Shown: positions 36,328-46,482, numbered from the stretch's first letter. The stretch is 64,000 nucleotides of DNA from Planctobacterium marinum (GCF_020687805.1 NZ_JAJEWQ010000002.1:849062-913061), one strand, 5' to 3'. The notes: generated by a model from the sequence alone, not told the origin. Program-made: numbers and translations.

Positions 36328-37520
36328 TATTGTGCCTCCTTGTTGCGGGCTTCCAGGATGGAGTGAACATGGGTCAGATCTTTATCGCCTCGACCGGAAA
36401 GGTTCACCACTATGATGGTTTCCTCTTCGGCTTCATCGGCCATGTTTAACGCGTGTGCCAGCGCATGAGAAGATTCCAGAGCCGGAATAATGCCTTCTTT
36501 TTGCGCCAGGATCTGGAAGGCGTTCAGGGCTTCATCATCATCGATGGCCACGTATTCAGCGCGACCAGTAGCGTGTAAATGGGCGTGTTGTGGTCCTACT
36601 GCCGGATAATCCAGACCGGCAGAAACTGAATACGACTCTTCAATCTGACCTTCCTCGGTTTGCATAATGTAGCTGTAAGCACCGTGCAAAATACCTTTGC
36701 TGCCTGTCGCAATAGCCGCGCCGTGCTCTGCAGTGTGAATGCCTTTACCACCGGGTTCTACACCAATCAGGCGTACGCTGGGTTCATCAATGAAATCGGC
36801 AAACATACCAATGGCGTTGGAGCCACCGCCGACACAAGCCACAACGGCATCCGGCAGGCGGCCTTCTTTTTCCATAATCTGCTTGCGAGTTTCTTCTCCG
36901 ATCATACGATGAAACTCTCGCACAATGGTGGGAAACGGGTGTGGACCAGCTGCTGTGCCCAATAAGTAGTGGGCATCGTTGTAGGTAGCAGACCAGTCGC
37001 GCATGGCTTCGTTTACGGCATCTTTCAGGGTGCCAGAACCGGCATTCACCGGAATCACCTCAGCCTCCATCAGACGCATTCTGAATACGTTGGGTGCCTG
37101 GCGCTCTACGTCTTTTGCACCCATGTAAATTCGGGCTTTCAAGCCTAGCAGAGCACATGCCAATGCCGTGGCAACACCGTGTTGGCCGGCGCCGGTTTCA
37201 GCAATGACTTCGGTTTTACCCATGCGCTTGGTTAATAGCGCTTGTCCCAATACCTGATTGGTTTTGTGCGCGCCGCCGTGAAGCAAGTCTTCGCGTTTCA
37301 GGTACAGCTTTACCTTGGGGTTACTGACCAGGTTGCGGGTCAAAAATAGCGGAGTAGGGCGACCAGCATAGTCGGTGAGCAACTCATAAAATTGTTTTTG
37401 AAACTCGGGATCGGCCTGTGCCTCGATGAAAGCAGCTTCTAATTGATCTAACGCGGGGATCAGCAATTCGGGTACATACATACCACCAAAATCGCCAAAT
37501 TTACTGTCTAATTTGTTCAT
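36327..37520 (-). CDS. trpB: tryptophan synthase beta chain
   Basis: A 397-residue PLP enzyme joining indole and serine to make tryptophan. The PLP lysine is K86 in [17 protein letters not shown]108-region [13 protein letters not shown] is the catalytic Glu segment, and [12 protein letters not shown] binds the cofactor phosphate. It starts 24 nt after trpCF and overlaps trpA by one base. Length matches E. coli TrpB (397). Confidence 0.98.
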   Translation of the reverse strand: MNKLDSKFGDFGGMYVPELLIPALDQLEAAFIEAQADPEFQKQFYELLTDYAGRPTPLFLTRNLVSNPKVKLYLKREDLLHGGAHKTNQVLGQALLTKRMGKTEVIAETGAGQHGVATALACALLGLKARIYMGAKDVERQAPNVFRMRLMEAEVIPVNAGSGTLKDAVNEAMRDWSATYNDAHYLLGTAAGPHPFPTIVREFHRMIGEETRKQIMEKEGRLPDAVVACVGGGSNAIGMFADFIDEPSVRLIGVEPGGKGIHTAEHGAAIATGSKGILHGAYSYIMQTEEGQIEESYSVSAGLDYPAVGPQHAHLHATGRAEYVAIDDDEALNAFQILAQKEGIIPALESSHALAHALNMADEAEEETIIVVNLSGRGDKDLTHVHSILEARNKEAQ

Positions 37521-37544
37521 AAGGTTTTAATACTCGGATTTAGC

Positions 37545-38939
37545 TTAATATTCTCGTAGGGCGGCAAAGGCCGCGGTTAATTTTTGGTGATCTTTGATGC
37601 CAGGTGCCGATTCCACACCGGAGTTGATATCAATCAGGTGTAACCCCTGAGCCACTGCATTTTTAATGTTGCCGGGGTTTATACCGCCTGCCAGCGCAAA
37701 ACGATCGGTTTGTGTCAGGCTTTGTAACAGGTGCCAGGGAAATTGCTGCCCGGTACCGCCTGTTTCGTTGCCCACTTTGCAATCCAGCAGAAACAAATCC
37801 ACCTGTTGTTCACGGAATTCCGGTAAGGCATTTTCTACGCCTTTCGCTTTCCAAATGGCCGTGCTTTGCGGCAGTAATTTTCGTAATTCATTGATGTAGT
37901 TCTGGTCTTCCTGACCATGCAACTGCACCGCTGCCAGATTGAGTTCTGTGGCCAGATTCGCTACGTCTTTGATATCAGCGTCAACAAACACGCCCACATA
38001 GTTAAACGGCTCCTGAGCCACTATTTGCTGTGCCGTTTGCTTATCAATGCAACGTTTGGATTTAGGTGCAAAGATGAGTCCCAGATAACTGGCTCCCAGC
38101 GATTTGGCTTTTGCTGCGTCTTCAACCCGGGTAATACCACAAACTTTGGTTTTGCCTAATACCAGGTTATTCACTGCCTGATTGAGATCCTGTTCAGCCA
38201 TGAGCGAACTGCCCACCAAAAAGCCATCTACCAGGGGCGCCAGACACAACACGTCCTGATGAGTATAAATACCAGATTCTGAGATGATCACTGCATCATA
38301 ATCCAGTTGTTGCTTGATGAATGGCACAAGGTGCTCAGTGGCCCCAAGGTCGGTACTTAAATCCCGCAAATTGCGGTTGTTAATGCCAATGATTTTAGCG
38401 CCCAATGCCACCGCTCGATGGGCCTCTTCTTCATTGCTGACTTCAGTCAGAATATCCAGCTGATACTGTTCCGCCAGGGTGGCTAACGCTTTGTAGCGCT
38501 CATCATCCAATACTGAAAGCATCAGCAAAATGGCATCGGCCTGATACTTTCTCGCCAGGTGCACCTGGTATTCGTCAATAAAAAAGTCTTTGTTGAGTAC
38601 CGGCTGTGGCACCCGACTGGTGACATATTCCAGATATTCGTACTTGCCCTGAAAATACTTTTCATCAGTCAGAACTGAAATTCCCGCCGCGTGCGGTGTA
38701 TAGGCTTGCAGGATCTCATCCAAATCGAATACTGGACGAATCAACCCCTTTGATGGCGAGGCTTTTTTACACTCCAGAATAAAGCCGGCATTGGGCTGTT
38801 TTAACGCCTCAAAAAGACTTTTCTGAGACGCGGTGAGTTGCGCTACAAATGATTCAAGCGGCAATTCAGCTTTGCGCTGTTGTAATTCAACCTCTTTATC
38901 GGCGACGATTTTCTGTAAAACATTCATCGTGTTTGCCAT
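37545..38939 (-). CDS. trpCF: bifunctional indole-3-glycerol-phosphate synthase / phosphoribosylanthranilate isomerase
   Basis: A 464-residue fusion of two TIM barrels. The N-terminal synthase (about 1-255) has FILECKKASPSKGLI, VLTDEKYFQGKYEYL and GINNRNLRDLSTD; the C-terminal isomerase (from about 256) has KVCGITRVEDA with the catalytic Cys, and FALAGGINPGN. The TrpC-TrpF fusion is typical of Gammaproteobacteria. Its ATG overlaps the trpD stop by one base (TAATG), indicating coupled translation. Confidence 0.98.
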   Translation of the reverse strand: MANTMNVLQKIVADKEVELQQRKAELPLESFVAQLTASQKSLFEALKQPNAGFILECKKASPSKGLIRPVFDLDEILQAYTPHAAGISVLTDEKYFQGKYEYLEYVTSRVPQPVLNKDFFIDEYQVHLARKYQADAILLMLSVLDDERYKALATLAEQYQLDILTEVSNEEEAHRAVALGAKIIGINNRNLRDLSTDLGATEHLVPFIKQQLDYDAVIISESGIYTHQDVLCLAPLVDGFLVGSSLMAEQDLNQAVNNLVLGKTKVCGITRVEDAAKAKSLGASYLGLIFAPKSKRCIDKQTAQQIVAQEPFNYVGVFVDADIKDVANLATELNLAAVQLHGQEDQNYINELRKLLPQSTAIWKAKGVENALPEFREQQVDLFLLDCKVGNETGGTGQQFPWHLLQSLTQTDRFALAGGINPGNIKNAVAQGLHLIDINSGVESAPGIKDHQKLTAAFAALREY

Positions 38940-39982
38940 TACTCCACTGTGTCTTGCTGGATTTGATTGTGCTGGCTGATTTGTGCTGCCAGCTCGATGG
39001 TTTGTAAAGGCTTACCCTGTTGCATACTTTGCATGGCTAATTCAGCCCCTTGTGCAAAGCTTTGGGCGATACCGGCCAGTTTCAACAGGGCACCGGTATT
39101 TGCTGCAACCGCTGCCATGTGAGCTGGCTCGCCTTTGCCTTGTAGTACGGCTTCAATCAGCTTTTTATTTTCTTCCGGTTCACCGCCTTTGATAGCCTCC
39201 AAAGGATAAGCCGGTAGATCAAAGTCTTTGGCGCTGATTTCACTGTAACTGATTTTGTCACCGTGGATTTCGGCCACTTTACTGGTGCCATGCAGGGCGA
39301 TTTCATCCAGGCCGTCACCGTGTACCACCATGGCATTTTGATATCCCAGTAATTGCAACGTTTCGGCATAAGGCGAAATTAATTCCGGGCTGTAAACGCC
39401 AATCATAATGTGACTGGGTTTAGCCGGATTCGCCAATGGCCCTAATAAATTAAATAAAGTGCGGGTTTTCAGGGTGGTGCGCACGCTCATGGCGTACCGC
39501 ACACCGGCGTGGTAATTCGGCGCAAACAGAAAGCATAAGCCACTGTCATCCAGACACTGACGCGCTGTTTTTGCCGTCATGGTGAGATCTAAACCGAATT
39601 CGCGAAATAAATCTGCCGAACCGGATTTGCTGGACACACTGCGATTGCCATGTTTAGCCACGGGTAATCCACAACTGGCCGCAACAATTGCCGATGCCGA
39701 TGAGATATTAATGGTGTTATGACCATCGCCACCTGTGCCAACAATATCGGCAAAAGCATATTCCGGACGAGGGAAAGGCGCTGCATTTTCTATCATGGCA
39801 CCAGCGGCACCGGCGATTTCTTCCGGGGTTTCACCTTTGACTTTTAATCCTGTCAGCATTGAGGACAAAATGATGTCGTCTAAATCACCCTGCATCACTG
39901 CATTAAAAAAGCACTGGCTTTCTCTTTGGCTTAAATCCGCTTGCGCGTAAATCTTTTCCAGTAACGCATGTATATCCGCCAT
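38939..39982 (-). CDS. trpD: anthranilate phosphoribosyltransferase
   Basis: A 347-residue enzyme transferring phosphoribose from PRPP to anthranilate. It shows the PRPP loop [32 protein letters not shown], and [22 protein letters not shown]. It is separate from trpG here, unlike the fused TrpGD of E. coli. The gene starts 3 nt after trpG and overlaps trpCF by one base. Confidence 0.97.
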   Translation of the reverse strand: MADIHALLEKIYAQADLSQRESQCFFNAVMQGDLDDIILSSMLTGLKVKGETPEEIAGAAGAMIENAAPFPRPEYAFADIVGTGGDGHNTINISSASAIVAASCGLPVAKHGNRSVSSKSGSADLFREFGLDLTMTAKTARQCLDDSGLCFLFAPNYHAGVRYAMSVRTTLKTRTLFNLLGPLANPAKPSHIMIGVYSPELISPYAETLQLLGYQNAMVVHGDGLDEIALHGTSKVAEIHGDKISYSEISAKDFDLPAYPLEAIKGGEPEENKKLIEAVLQGKGEPAHMAAVAANTGALLKLAGIAQSFAQGAELAMQSMQQGKPLQTIELAAQISQHNQIQQDTVE

Positions 39983-39985
39983 GGT

Positions 39986-40597
39986 TTATGCTCCGCTAAA
40001 ATTATTGGTGAGGTATAAAATACTTTGTTTAAGCAGTTTACTACCCTGAGAAGTTAAAATGGATTCCGGATGAAATTGCATCCCCAGCATCTTGTCGGAC
40101 TCATGCCATACCGCCATGATAATATCTTTGCTATCTTCTGGCTCGTATCGGGCAATACACTGCAACTCTTCTGGCATGTTTTCCGCTACCAATGAATGAT
40201 AGCGCGCCACAGGGAAAGGGTTGGGTAAATCGGCAAACATTTTATCGCCGCAGTGATTGATGAAAGAGGATTTGCCGTGCAGCACTTCCGGCGCTCTGAC
40301 AATTTCACCGCCGTAATGCTGCACTATGGCCTGATGACCCAGGCAAATACCTAAAATCGGGAATTTACCCTGGACTAATGCAATGAGTTCTAACATACAG
40401 CCGGCACTGGCCGGATTCCCCGGTCCGGGGGATAACAGCAGCAGGGTGTCAGGACCTAATTCCTGCATTTTATTCAGTACGTGTTCGGCCGGAACGTTGT
40501 TGCGAAATACGGTCAGAGACATACCCGCTGCCCTGAGTTCATCTACCAGGTTGTAAGTAAATGAGTCAAAGTTATCCAATAAAACGACGTTTGACAT
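39986..40597 (-). CDS. trpG: anthranilate synthase glutaminase component
   Basis: A 203-residue class I glutamine amidotransferase delivering ammonia to TrpE. The nucleophile is C85 in LGICLGHQAIVQHYGG; the His-Glu pair is in GMQFHPESIL. The oxyanion region LLLSPGPGNPASAG is present. Free-standing TrpG between trpE and trpD is the pattern seen in Vibrionales and Alteromonadales. Gap to trpE is 4 nt. Confidence 0.97.
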   Translation of the reverse strand: MSNVVLLDNFDSFTYNLVDELRAAGMSLTVFRNNVPAEHVLNKMQELGPDTLLLLSPGPGNPASAGCMLELIALVQGKFPILGICLGHQAIVQHYGGEIVRAPEVLHGKSSFINHCGDKMFADLPNPFPVARYHSLVAENMPEELQCIARYEPEDSKDIIMAVWHESDKMLGMQFHPESILTSQGSKLLKQSILYLTNNFSGA

Positions 40598-40601
40598 GGT
40601 G

Positions 40602-42203
40602 CTATCCCTCTACCGTTAATGATTGGTTGGCTTGTTGAATGGCGCTGATAACGGCCTGAGCTTTACCGCGTGTTTCATCGGCTTCAGATTGGGGATCTGA
40701 GTCGTAAACGACACCGGCACCTGCCTGTACATAGGCGGTCTGATTTTTGACGTAGGCAGAACGTATCACGATACAGGTATCCATATCTCCGTGACCATTG
40801 ATATAACCCACCGCACCTCCGTAGCTACCACGACGCTTTTGTTCAACTTCGCGGATCAGGGTAGCGGCTTTCACTTTCGGAGCGCCCACCAGGGTGCCCA
40901 TATTCATACAAGCCTGGTAGGCATGTAGACAGTCCAGGTCTTCCCGAAGTTGTCCTACTACACGGGATACCAGATGCATCACATGAGAATATCTGTCCAC
41001 TTTTAACAGGTCTTTGACGTGACGTGTGCCGGGAGTGGATACCCGGGCGATATCGTTACGCGCCAGGTCCACTAGCATTAAGTGTTCTGATTTTTCTTTA
41101 TCGTCTTCCCGCAAGGTCAGTTCTATGCGGCTATCCAGGTCGTAATCGATGCTGCCATCTTCGCGCTTACCTCTGGGGCGGGTACCGGCGATGGGGTAAA
41201 CCTCTACTACATTGTTATCTTTTTGATATTTCAGGGCGGATTCCGGGCTGGCACCAAAAATCACAAAATCGCTGTCCTGAATGTAGAACATATAAGGGCT
41301 GGGATTACTTTGTTTTAATTTGCGGTAGGCGAGATAGGGAGAAGGGCAGTGCAATGAGAAAGTTCGGGAGGGAACCACCTGAAAAATATCACCTACCAGG
41401 ATATTTTCTTTCAGGTTTCGCACATGTTGGCAATACACCTCATCAGATTGGTTAACCCGCAATGTATTATCGATTTGGCTAATCTGCTCATCCGACTCCG
41501 CTGTGGTTGAACTCTGCAGTTGTTGTTTCAAAAACTCAATGCGCTGGCTTAACTGAAAATAGGATTGCGCCACCTGTTCACCACTAAACACACTGCCCAG
41601 AATGCGTGAGGTTTGTTGCTGGTGGTCGATGGTGATCAGGGTTTCAGCCAGATAAAATACATAGTCAGGGCAATCGTTGTCGCCTTCATCCACCTTAGGT
41701 AAGTTTTCAAAGGTGGCTAATAAGTCATAGGCAAAGGTACCACCCACAAAAATTGCCATTGGATGGGAGCTTAAGGCTTCCAGTTGACGTTGTAAGATAC
41801 GCAAAACGTCAAACACCGAAGCGGATTTAAGTCTGGCATCTTCATCCAGTATGCTTTCAGTGCCGGAGAACGCAACGTTTAATACCCGATTGTCCAGAGT
41901 GCAATTTGCACCCTGCAACAACAGCAACTGATTGTGTAAAAAGCTCAATACCGGCACACCGTTGTCGCTAAGCACTTCCACAGATACCCTGTTGCCCTGA
42001 CAGGTGAGTTTCACGGCGGCATCTACCATAATCAAACTGTTGGTGCTGTTCTTGCTGTCTATTTCCGCCGATTCCAACAGCATGCAATTAGACTGTTTGG
42101 CGCACAGGCTGATAAAGGTATCCAGTGGATCGTGAATATAGGGGCATTCACTCTCTATTGTGGCAACCTTTCCCGGTTGCTCGCTTAATTCTGCCAGACT
42201 CAT
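40602..42203 (-). CDS. trpE: anthranilate synthase component I
   Basis: A 533-residue chorismate-utilising enzyme making anthranilate. The N-terminal LLESAE motif, part of the tryptophan feedback site, is at about residue 43. The catalytic C-terminal half has FQVVPSRTF, SPYMFYIQ, PIAGTRPRG, EHLMLVDLARNDIARV and the AGAGVVYDSDP end. It is the first gene behind the trpL attenuator, about 85 nt downstream of the leader stop. Confidence 0.98.
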   Translation of the reverse strand: MSLAELSEQPGKVATIESECPYIHDPLDTFISLCAKQSNCMLLESAEIDSKNSTNSLIMVDAAVKLTCQGNRVSVEVLSDNGVPVLSFLHNQLLLLQGANCTLDNRVLNVAFSGTESILDEDARLKSASVFDVLRILQRQLEALSSHPMAIFVGGTFAYDLLATFENLPKVDEGDNDCPDYVFYLAETLITIDHQQQTSRILGSVFSGEQVAQSYFQLSQRIEFLKQQLQSSTTAESDEQISQIDNTLRVNQSDEVYCQHVRNLKENILVGDIFQVVPSRTFSLHCPSPYLAYRKLKQSNPSPYMFYIQDSDFVIFGASPESALKYQKDNNVVEVYPIAGTRPRGKREDGSIDYDLDSRIELTLREDDKEKSEHLMLVDLARNDIARVSTPGTRHVKDLLKVDRYSHVMHLVSRVVGQLREDLDCLHAYQACMNMGTLVGAPKVKAATLIREVEQKRRGSYGGAVGYINGHGDMDTCIVIRSAYVKNQTAYVQAGAGVVYDSDPQSEADETRGKAQAVISAIQQANQSLTVEG

Positions 42204-42235
42204 GTTGTTCTCTATATTTTCCAGGGATAAAAACT

Positions 42236-42298
42236 AAAAAACCCGCTCTTGGAGCGGGTTTTTCACAAATTTCAGCAATGCAAAAAGGTCACAACCCG
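42236..42298 (-). promoter_or_regulatory. tryptophan operon attenuator
   Basis: Minus strand terminator: AACCCGCTC, loop CAA, GAGCGGGTT, then TTTTAG (arms 42250-42261 area to 42236). Arm GCGGGTT (42298-42292), at the end of the trpL ORF, is complementary to the 5' arm AACCCGC and would form the competing antiterminator. A ribosome stalled on the trpL Trp codons leaves this arm free; a ribosome that finishes the leader covers it. This is the classical trp logic. Confidence 0.85.
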
Positions 42299-42351
42299 CG
42301 ATATGTCAGGACGTGCCACCACCAGATTGTTTTTACTGTTACGTTTTGCAT
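42289..42351 (-). CDS. trpL: trp operon leader peptide
   Basis: A 20-codon ORF with three consecutive Trp codons (TGG TGG TGG) at positions 10-12 and a TGA stop, ending 85 nt before trpE. The antiterminator arm lies over its last codons. The ribosome-binding site is poor, but the tandem Trp codons placed upstream of an attenuator leave little doubt. The 216 nt between it and rnm hold the divergent promoters; I cannot pick out a TrpR operator. Confidence 0.88.
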   Translation of the reverse strand: MQNVTVKTIWWWHVLTYRGL

Positions 42352-42567
42352 TGCTTTTAAATCTTATAATTTATGAATAATTCTGTCTGATTACTGCTTA
42401 CAAAGTCGCGTCTGATTATGTTTTATGCAGACTTTCTTTTGGTGAATACTTTGTTTGCCGTTATGATATATAGAAGAAAACAAAATGGGTTTTATGTCAA
42501 GCAGGAATTTGCCGCTTTTTACTCGTGCCTGTCTGCAAACATCTTGTCCCCACACCAGATTATTTGA

Positions 42568-43434
42568 ATGAAAATCGATTTACACTGCCACACTTACTAC
42601 TCTGATGGTCAACTCAGTCCGGAAGAATTGATCCTGCGTGCTCACAATATGCAACTGGATGCATTGGCAATTACTGACCATGACACCGTTGCTGCATTGG
42701 ATGAAGCCATGGCGTTTCAGGCGCAGCAAAAACGGGCACTAAAAATTATTCCCGGGATAGAATTATCCACTGGCTGGCATGGATTTGATATTCACATACT
42801 AGGCTTAAACATCGACCGCGAGGATAGCGTTTTTCAGCAACGCCTGGAGCAGCAGGCGGCGGCACGGCAGGAGCGTGCTTTAGCCATTGCTGAAAAGCTG
42901 GCTAAATGTGGGCTTGATGACGTTTATGATGCGGCCTGTCGTTATGCCGGGAAAGGGCAAATCACCCGTGCTCATTTTGCCAGAGTGATGGTGGAAAAGG
43001 GCCATGTACACAATTTTGATGCCGCCTTTAAAAAGTATTTAGGGAAGGGCAAGCGGGCTCATGTCAGCCCCAGGTGGATCAGTATCGACGAGGCCATTCA
43101 GTGGATTCAGGAAGCCGGAGGCAGTGCCGTATTGGCGCATCCGGGTCATTATGATCTCAGCGGCAAATGGCTCAGACGCCTGATTGTCTATTTTAAACAG
43201 GCCGGCGGAGATGGCATGGAAGTATGCCACCCTCATTTGCCGCCAGACAGGCAGCGTCAGATGGCCACCTATGCACAGGAATATCAGTTGTTGGCTTCTG
43301 CCGGTTCTGATTTTCACGCACCTGGACGTTGGACTGAGCTGGGGCGACACTTAAACATTCCAGCACACCTGACGCCGGTTTGGCATAACTGGTCTTCTAT
43401 AACCAACGATAACAACAAAGAAGTATTATCATGA
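42568..43434 (+). CDS. rnm: PHP-domain 5'-3' exoribonuclease (RNase AM)
   Basis: A 288-residue PHP-domain metalloenzyme, formerly YciV/TrpH. In E. coli Rnm trims the 5' ends of rRNAs and degrades short oligonucleotides. The metal-binding motifs are visible: DLHCHTYYSDG, ITDHDT, IPGIELST, LAHPGHY and the C-terminal SDFHAPG. It is divergent from the trp operon and overlaps yciO by 4 nt, as in many Gammaproteobacteria. Confidence 0.95.
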   Translation: MKIDLHCHTYYSDGQLSPEELILRAHNMQLDALAITDHDTVAALDEAMAFQAQQKRALKIIPGIELSTGWHGFDIHILGLNIDREDSVFQQRLEQQAAARQERALAIAEKLAKCGLDDVYDAACRYAGKGQITRAHFARVMVEKGHVHNFDAAFKKYLGKGKRAHVSPRWISIDEAIQWIQEAGGSAVLAHPGHYDLSGKWLRRLIVYFKQAGGDGMEVCHPHLPPDRQRQMATYAQEYQLLASAGSDFHAPGRWTELGRHLNIPAHLTPVWHNWSSITNDNNKEVLS

Positions 43435-44054
43435 GCCAATTTTTTTACATTCACCCGGATAATCCGCAGGCCAGACTGGTACGCCAGGCCTGTGAGTTGA
43501 TCAAAGACGGTGAAGTTATCGTCTACCCAACCGATTCCGGCTACTCACTGGGTTGTCAGTTGGACAATAAAAACGCCCTGGAACAAATTTGCCGCATTCG
43601 TGATATTGGTAAAAATCATAACTTTACGCTGATGTGTCGTGATATGTCGGAGCTGTCCCTGTACGCCAGGGTGGATAACGAAGCGTTTCGCATCATTAAA
43701 AACAACACGCCGGGCCCCTATACTTTTATCCTAAAAGCCACAAAAGATGTGCCCAAACGGGTACTGAATCCCAAGAAGAAAACCATTGGAATCCGGGTGC
43801 CGGACAATGCGATTGCTCTGGCGATTCTGGAGGAACTGGGCGAACCCCTGATGTCCACCACCCTGATATTGCCCGGCAAGCAAATGGCCGAATCGGACCC
43901 AGATGAAATTCGCGATAAGTTGGAAAAGCTGGTGGGACTGATTGTGCACGGCGGCTATCTGGGTGAACAGCCAACAACGGTAGTGGATATGTCGGAAGGC
44001 AATATTGAACTGGTCCGCGAAGGAAGCGGTGATCTGACGAAATTGGGATTCTAA
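43431..44054 (+). CDS. yciO: YciO family protein (Sua5/YrdC paralogue)
   Basis: A 207-residue protein of the Sua5/YciO/YrdC fold. True Sua5/TsaC proteins make threonylcarbamoyl-AMP for t6A tRNA modification; YciO has the fold but an unclear role. It shows VIVYPTDSGYSLGCQL, RIRDIGKNHNFTLMC and PGPYTFILKA, with KRVLNPKKKTIGIRVP. It overlaps rnm by 4 nt and is followed at once by scpA, indicating one operon. Confidence 0.94.
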   Translation: MSQFFYIHPDNPQARLVRQACELIKDGEVIVYPTDSGYSLGCQLDNKNALEQICRIRDIGKNHNFTLMCRDMSELSLYARVDNEAFRIIKNNTPGPYTFILKATKDVPKRVLNPKKKTIGIRVPDNAIALAILEELGEPLMSTTLILPGKQMAESDPDEIRDKLEKLVGLIVHGGYLGEQPTTVVDMSEGNIELVREGSGDLTKLGF

Positions 44055-44055
44055 G

Positions 44056-44901
44056 TTGAGCGAAGAAGTTCAGGAGTCAGGCTCCGAACAAATTACCCAG
44101 CAACAGCCATTGCCCTTAGCCTTTATCAATGGCGAAGCGTTGTTGGATAAACCGGAGGATTTATACATTCCACCGGATGCACTTGAAGTGATTCTGGAGG
44201 CTTTTGAGGGGCCGCTGGATTTGCTCTTGTATTTGATCCGGAAGCAACGCTTTGATGTGGTGAACCTGCCCATTTTGCAGATCACACAACAGTACATGGA
44301 GTACGTTGAGGTGATGAAAGATATTAAACTGGAATTAGCCGCTGAGTATCTGGTAATGGCGGCCATTCTGGCAGAAATCAAAAGCCGTTTGCTGCTTCCT
44401 AAAATTATTAATGACGATGATGAAGAAGAAGATCCTCGCGCAGAATTAGTACGTCGTTTGCGGGAATATGAATTGATAAAGCGGGCTGCCGAAGATCTGG
44501 ATGGCATTCCGCGTATGGAGCGTGATTTCCGGCGGGCCAAAGCCATGGCTGATGAAGCCTGTGAGCCGCTTAAAATTTTGCCAGACGTCAGCCTGCAGGA
44601 GCTGGTATATAGCTTTCAGTCAGCATTGCAACGCGCGGCCGCCTTTGAACATCATCAAATCGAACGCGAAGCCTTATCCACCCGGGAACGCATGAGCCAG
44701 ATTTTAGATATGGTAACGGAGCACAGCTACACCGGGTTTGAAGCGTTCTTTAGCGCTGAAGAAGGCAAAGCCGGCGTGGTGGTGACGTTCCTGGCGATCC
44801 TCGAACTGGTAAAAGAAAAAATGTTGATGGTGCAACAACAGGAACCCTATGGTCTGATTCATGTTAAACTGTACAATGATGACGAATATTCCGACAGCTG
44901 A
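44056..44901 (+). CDS. scpA: segregation and condensation protein A
   Basis: A 281-residue kleisin that bridges SMC heads in the bacterial condensin complex. The core EAFEGPLDLLLYLIRKQRFDVVNLPI and AAEYLVMAAILAEIKSRLLLP motifs are diagnostic. It has a longer acidic N-terminus than Bacillus ScpA. The start is a TTG one base after the yciO stop; no in-frame ATG exists before the conserved core. Enterobacteria use MukBEF instead, so its presence supports an assignment outside that family. Confidence 0.93.
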   Translation: MSEEVQESGSEQITQQQPLPLAFINGEALLDKPEDLYIPPDALEVILEAFEGPLDLLLYLIRKQRFDVVNLPILQITQQYMEYVEVMKDIKLELAAEYLVMAAILAEIKSRLLLPKIINDDDEEEDPRAELVRRLREYELIKRAAEDLDGIPRMERDFRRAKAMADEACEPLKILPDVSLQELVYSFQSALQRAAAFEHHQIEREALSTRERMSQILDMVTEHSYTGFEAFFSAEEGKAGVVVTFLAILELVKEKMLMVQQQEPYGLIHVKLYNDDEYSDS

Positions 44902-44921
44902 CAGAAAAACGAAATAAGCAC

Positions 44922-45512
44922 GTGGCAAAGGTTAAAAAGGCACAGTTAAAACAGATTATCGAAGCCGCTATTTTTGTGGCCGATAAACCGGTAACCCATG
45001 AGTTGCTGCAGGAGTCGATACTGGCTGAATTTGAGCTGTCGAAAAAATACCTGACGCAGTTGCTCAATGAGCTGGAAAAGGACTACGCTGACAAAGGTAT
45101 CCATTTGGTTAAGTTGGCCTCCGGTTATCGCTTTCAGTCTGACGCCAGTTTAAACCCCTGGGTGGGGCGATTGTGGCAGGAGCAGGTGCCGCGTTATTCA
45201 CGTGCCTTGTTGGAAACACTGAGCCTGATTGCCTATCGACAGCCCATTACCCGGGGTGAAATAGAGCAGGTGCGCGGTGTCAGTGTCAGTTCCAATATCA
45301 TCAAAACGTTGATGGAACGCGACTGGATTAAAACCGTTGGCCATAAAGAAGTCCCTGGCAGACCGGCGTTGTATGCCACTACCAGTGAATTTTTGGATTA
45401 TTTTGGTTTACAGACACTGGCAGAACTGCCATCTGTTGCCTTATTTGAAGAGCATCAGAAACAGGATAATCAACCGCTTTTCCCTGACGAACCCGTCCGG
45501 GAAGAAGCCTGA
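44922..45512 (+). CDS. scpB: segregation and condensation protein B
   Basis: A 196-residue protein with two winged-helix domains that dimerises and binds ScpA in the SMC complex. It shows LKQIIEAAIFVADKPVT, then GYRFQSDASLNPWVGRLW and the highly conserved SRALLETLSLIAYRQPITRGEIEQVRGVSVSSNI, followed by GHKEVPGRPALYATT. The start is GTG at 44922. It follows scpA by 20 nt. Confidence 0.96.
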   Translation: MAKVKKAQLKQIIEAAIFVADKPVTHELLQESILAEFELSKKYLTQLLNELEKDYADKGIHLVKLASGYRFQSDASLNPWVGRLWQEQVPRYSRALLETLSLIAYRQPITRGEIEQVRGVSVSSNIIKTLMERDWIKTVGHKEVPGRPALYATTSEFLDYFGLQTLAELPSVALFEEHQKQDNQPLFPDEPVREEA

Positions 45513-45543
45513 TACACTAATTATTATTGAGAAATAACAAAGC

Positions 45544-46401
45544 ATGAGTGATAAATTACAGAAAGTGCTGGCTAACGCCGGTATTGGCTCCCGCAGAGAA
45601 ATGGAGCGTTGGATTGAAGCCGGTCGCATCTCCGTGAATGGCACAATTGCCACGTTGGGAGCCCGCGTTGAAAGCAACGATGACATCCGGGTGGATGGTG
45701 AACCGTTGAGACAAAATCCGGCCGAAACCTTTTGTCGGGTGTTAATGTACAATAAGCCTGAAGGTGAGATTTGTAGCCGTAAGGACCCTGAAGGCCGAAC
45801 CACCGTTTTTGAGCGTCTACCCAATATTGCTGTAGGACGCTGGATTTCCATTGGCCGTCTGGATATTAACACCAGTGGCTTATTGCTGTTCACCAATGAT
45901 GGTGAGTTAGCTAACAGGCTTATGCATCCCCGTCATGTGGTAGAGCGCGAATATGCGGTCAGAGTATTTGGCGAAGTGGATGACGCCATGCTACGCACTG
46001 TAACAAAAGGTGTAATGCTGGAAGATGGTGAGGCTAAATTTTTAGATGTTAAACGTCGCAATCCGGAAGATACCGGCCACAATCAGTGGTTTAGTGTCAC
46101 TATCGCCGAAGGTCGCAATCGCGAAGTGCGACGAATCTGGGAGTCTCAAGGCGTTCAGGTGAGTCGCCTGGTACGCACTCGTTATGGCAGCGTTGAACTG
46201 AACAAGCGCTTGCCGCAAGGTGCCTGGGTCGAAATGGAGTTAAAGGACATCAACAAGTTGCGCAGCAGTGTGCAATTGCCGCCTGAAACCGAAACCAAAA
46301 TCAAAAAGGAACAAGGCAAACTGGATCATGTTCGCCTGTCGCGCATGCGTCGCTCTATTCAAAAGCACAAGACCCGCAACGTTAAGAAAAAGTCTTCCTG
46401 A
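45544..46401 (+). CDS. rluB: 23S rRNA pseudouridine(2605) synthase
   Basis: A 285-residue RsuA/RluB-family enzyme that makes pseudouridine 2605 in 23S rRNA. Residues 1-60 are an S4 RNA-binding domain (LQKVLANAGIGSRREMERWI). The catalytic Asp is D107 in GRLDINTSGLLLFTNDG, matching E. coli RluB D110. The C-terminus is a basic tail (HKTRNVKKKSS). It closes the rnm-yciO-scpA-scpB-rluB cluster. Confidence 0.96.
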   Translation: MSDKLQKVLANAGIGSRREMERWIEAGRISVNGTIATLGARVESNDDIRVDGEPLRQNPAETFCRVLMYNKPEGEICSRKDPEGRTTVFERLPNIAVGRWISIGRLDINTSGLLLFTNDGELANRLMHPRHVVEREYAVRVFGEVDDAMLRTVTKGVMLEDGEAKFLDVKRRNPEDTGHNQWFSVTIAEGRNREVRRIWESQGVQVSRLVRTRYGSVELNKRLPQGAWVEMELKDINKLRSSVQLPPETETKIKKEQGKLDHVRLSRMRRSIQKHKTRNVKKKSS

Positions 46402-46411
46402 GAATTGACAT

Positions 46412-46437
46412 CCCGGCCGGTGGCCGGGTAATTTATT
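46412..46437 (+). terminator. probable terminator of the scpAB-rluB operon
   Basis: Perfect stem CCCGGCC / GGCCGGG with a GGT loop, then TAATTTATT. The tail is T-rich but broken by A residues. Confidence 0.6.
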
Positions 46438-46482
46438 CTGGGCAAACTTAATTTTTCTGCTTTAGCTATAAAGGATTACTCA

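Noticed and set aside
41024..41455. A 143-codon plus-strand frame opposite trpE
   Set aside because: Antisense to an intact, well-conserved gene with no independent support.
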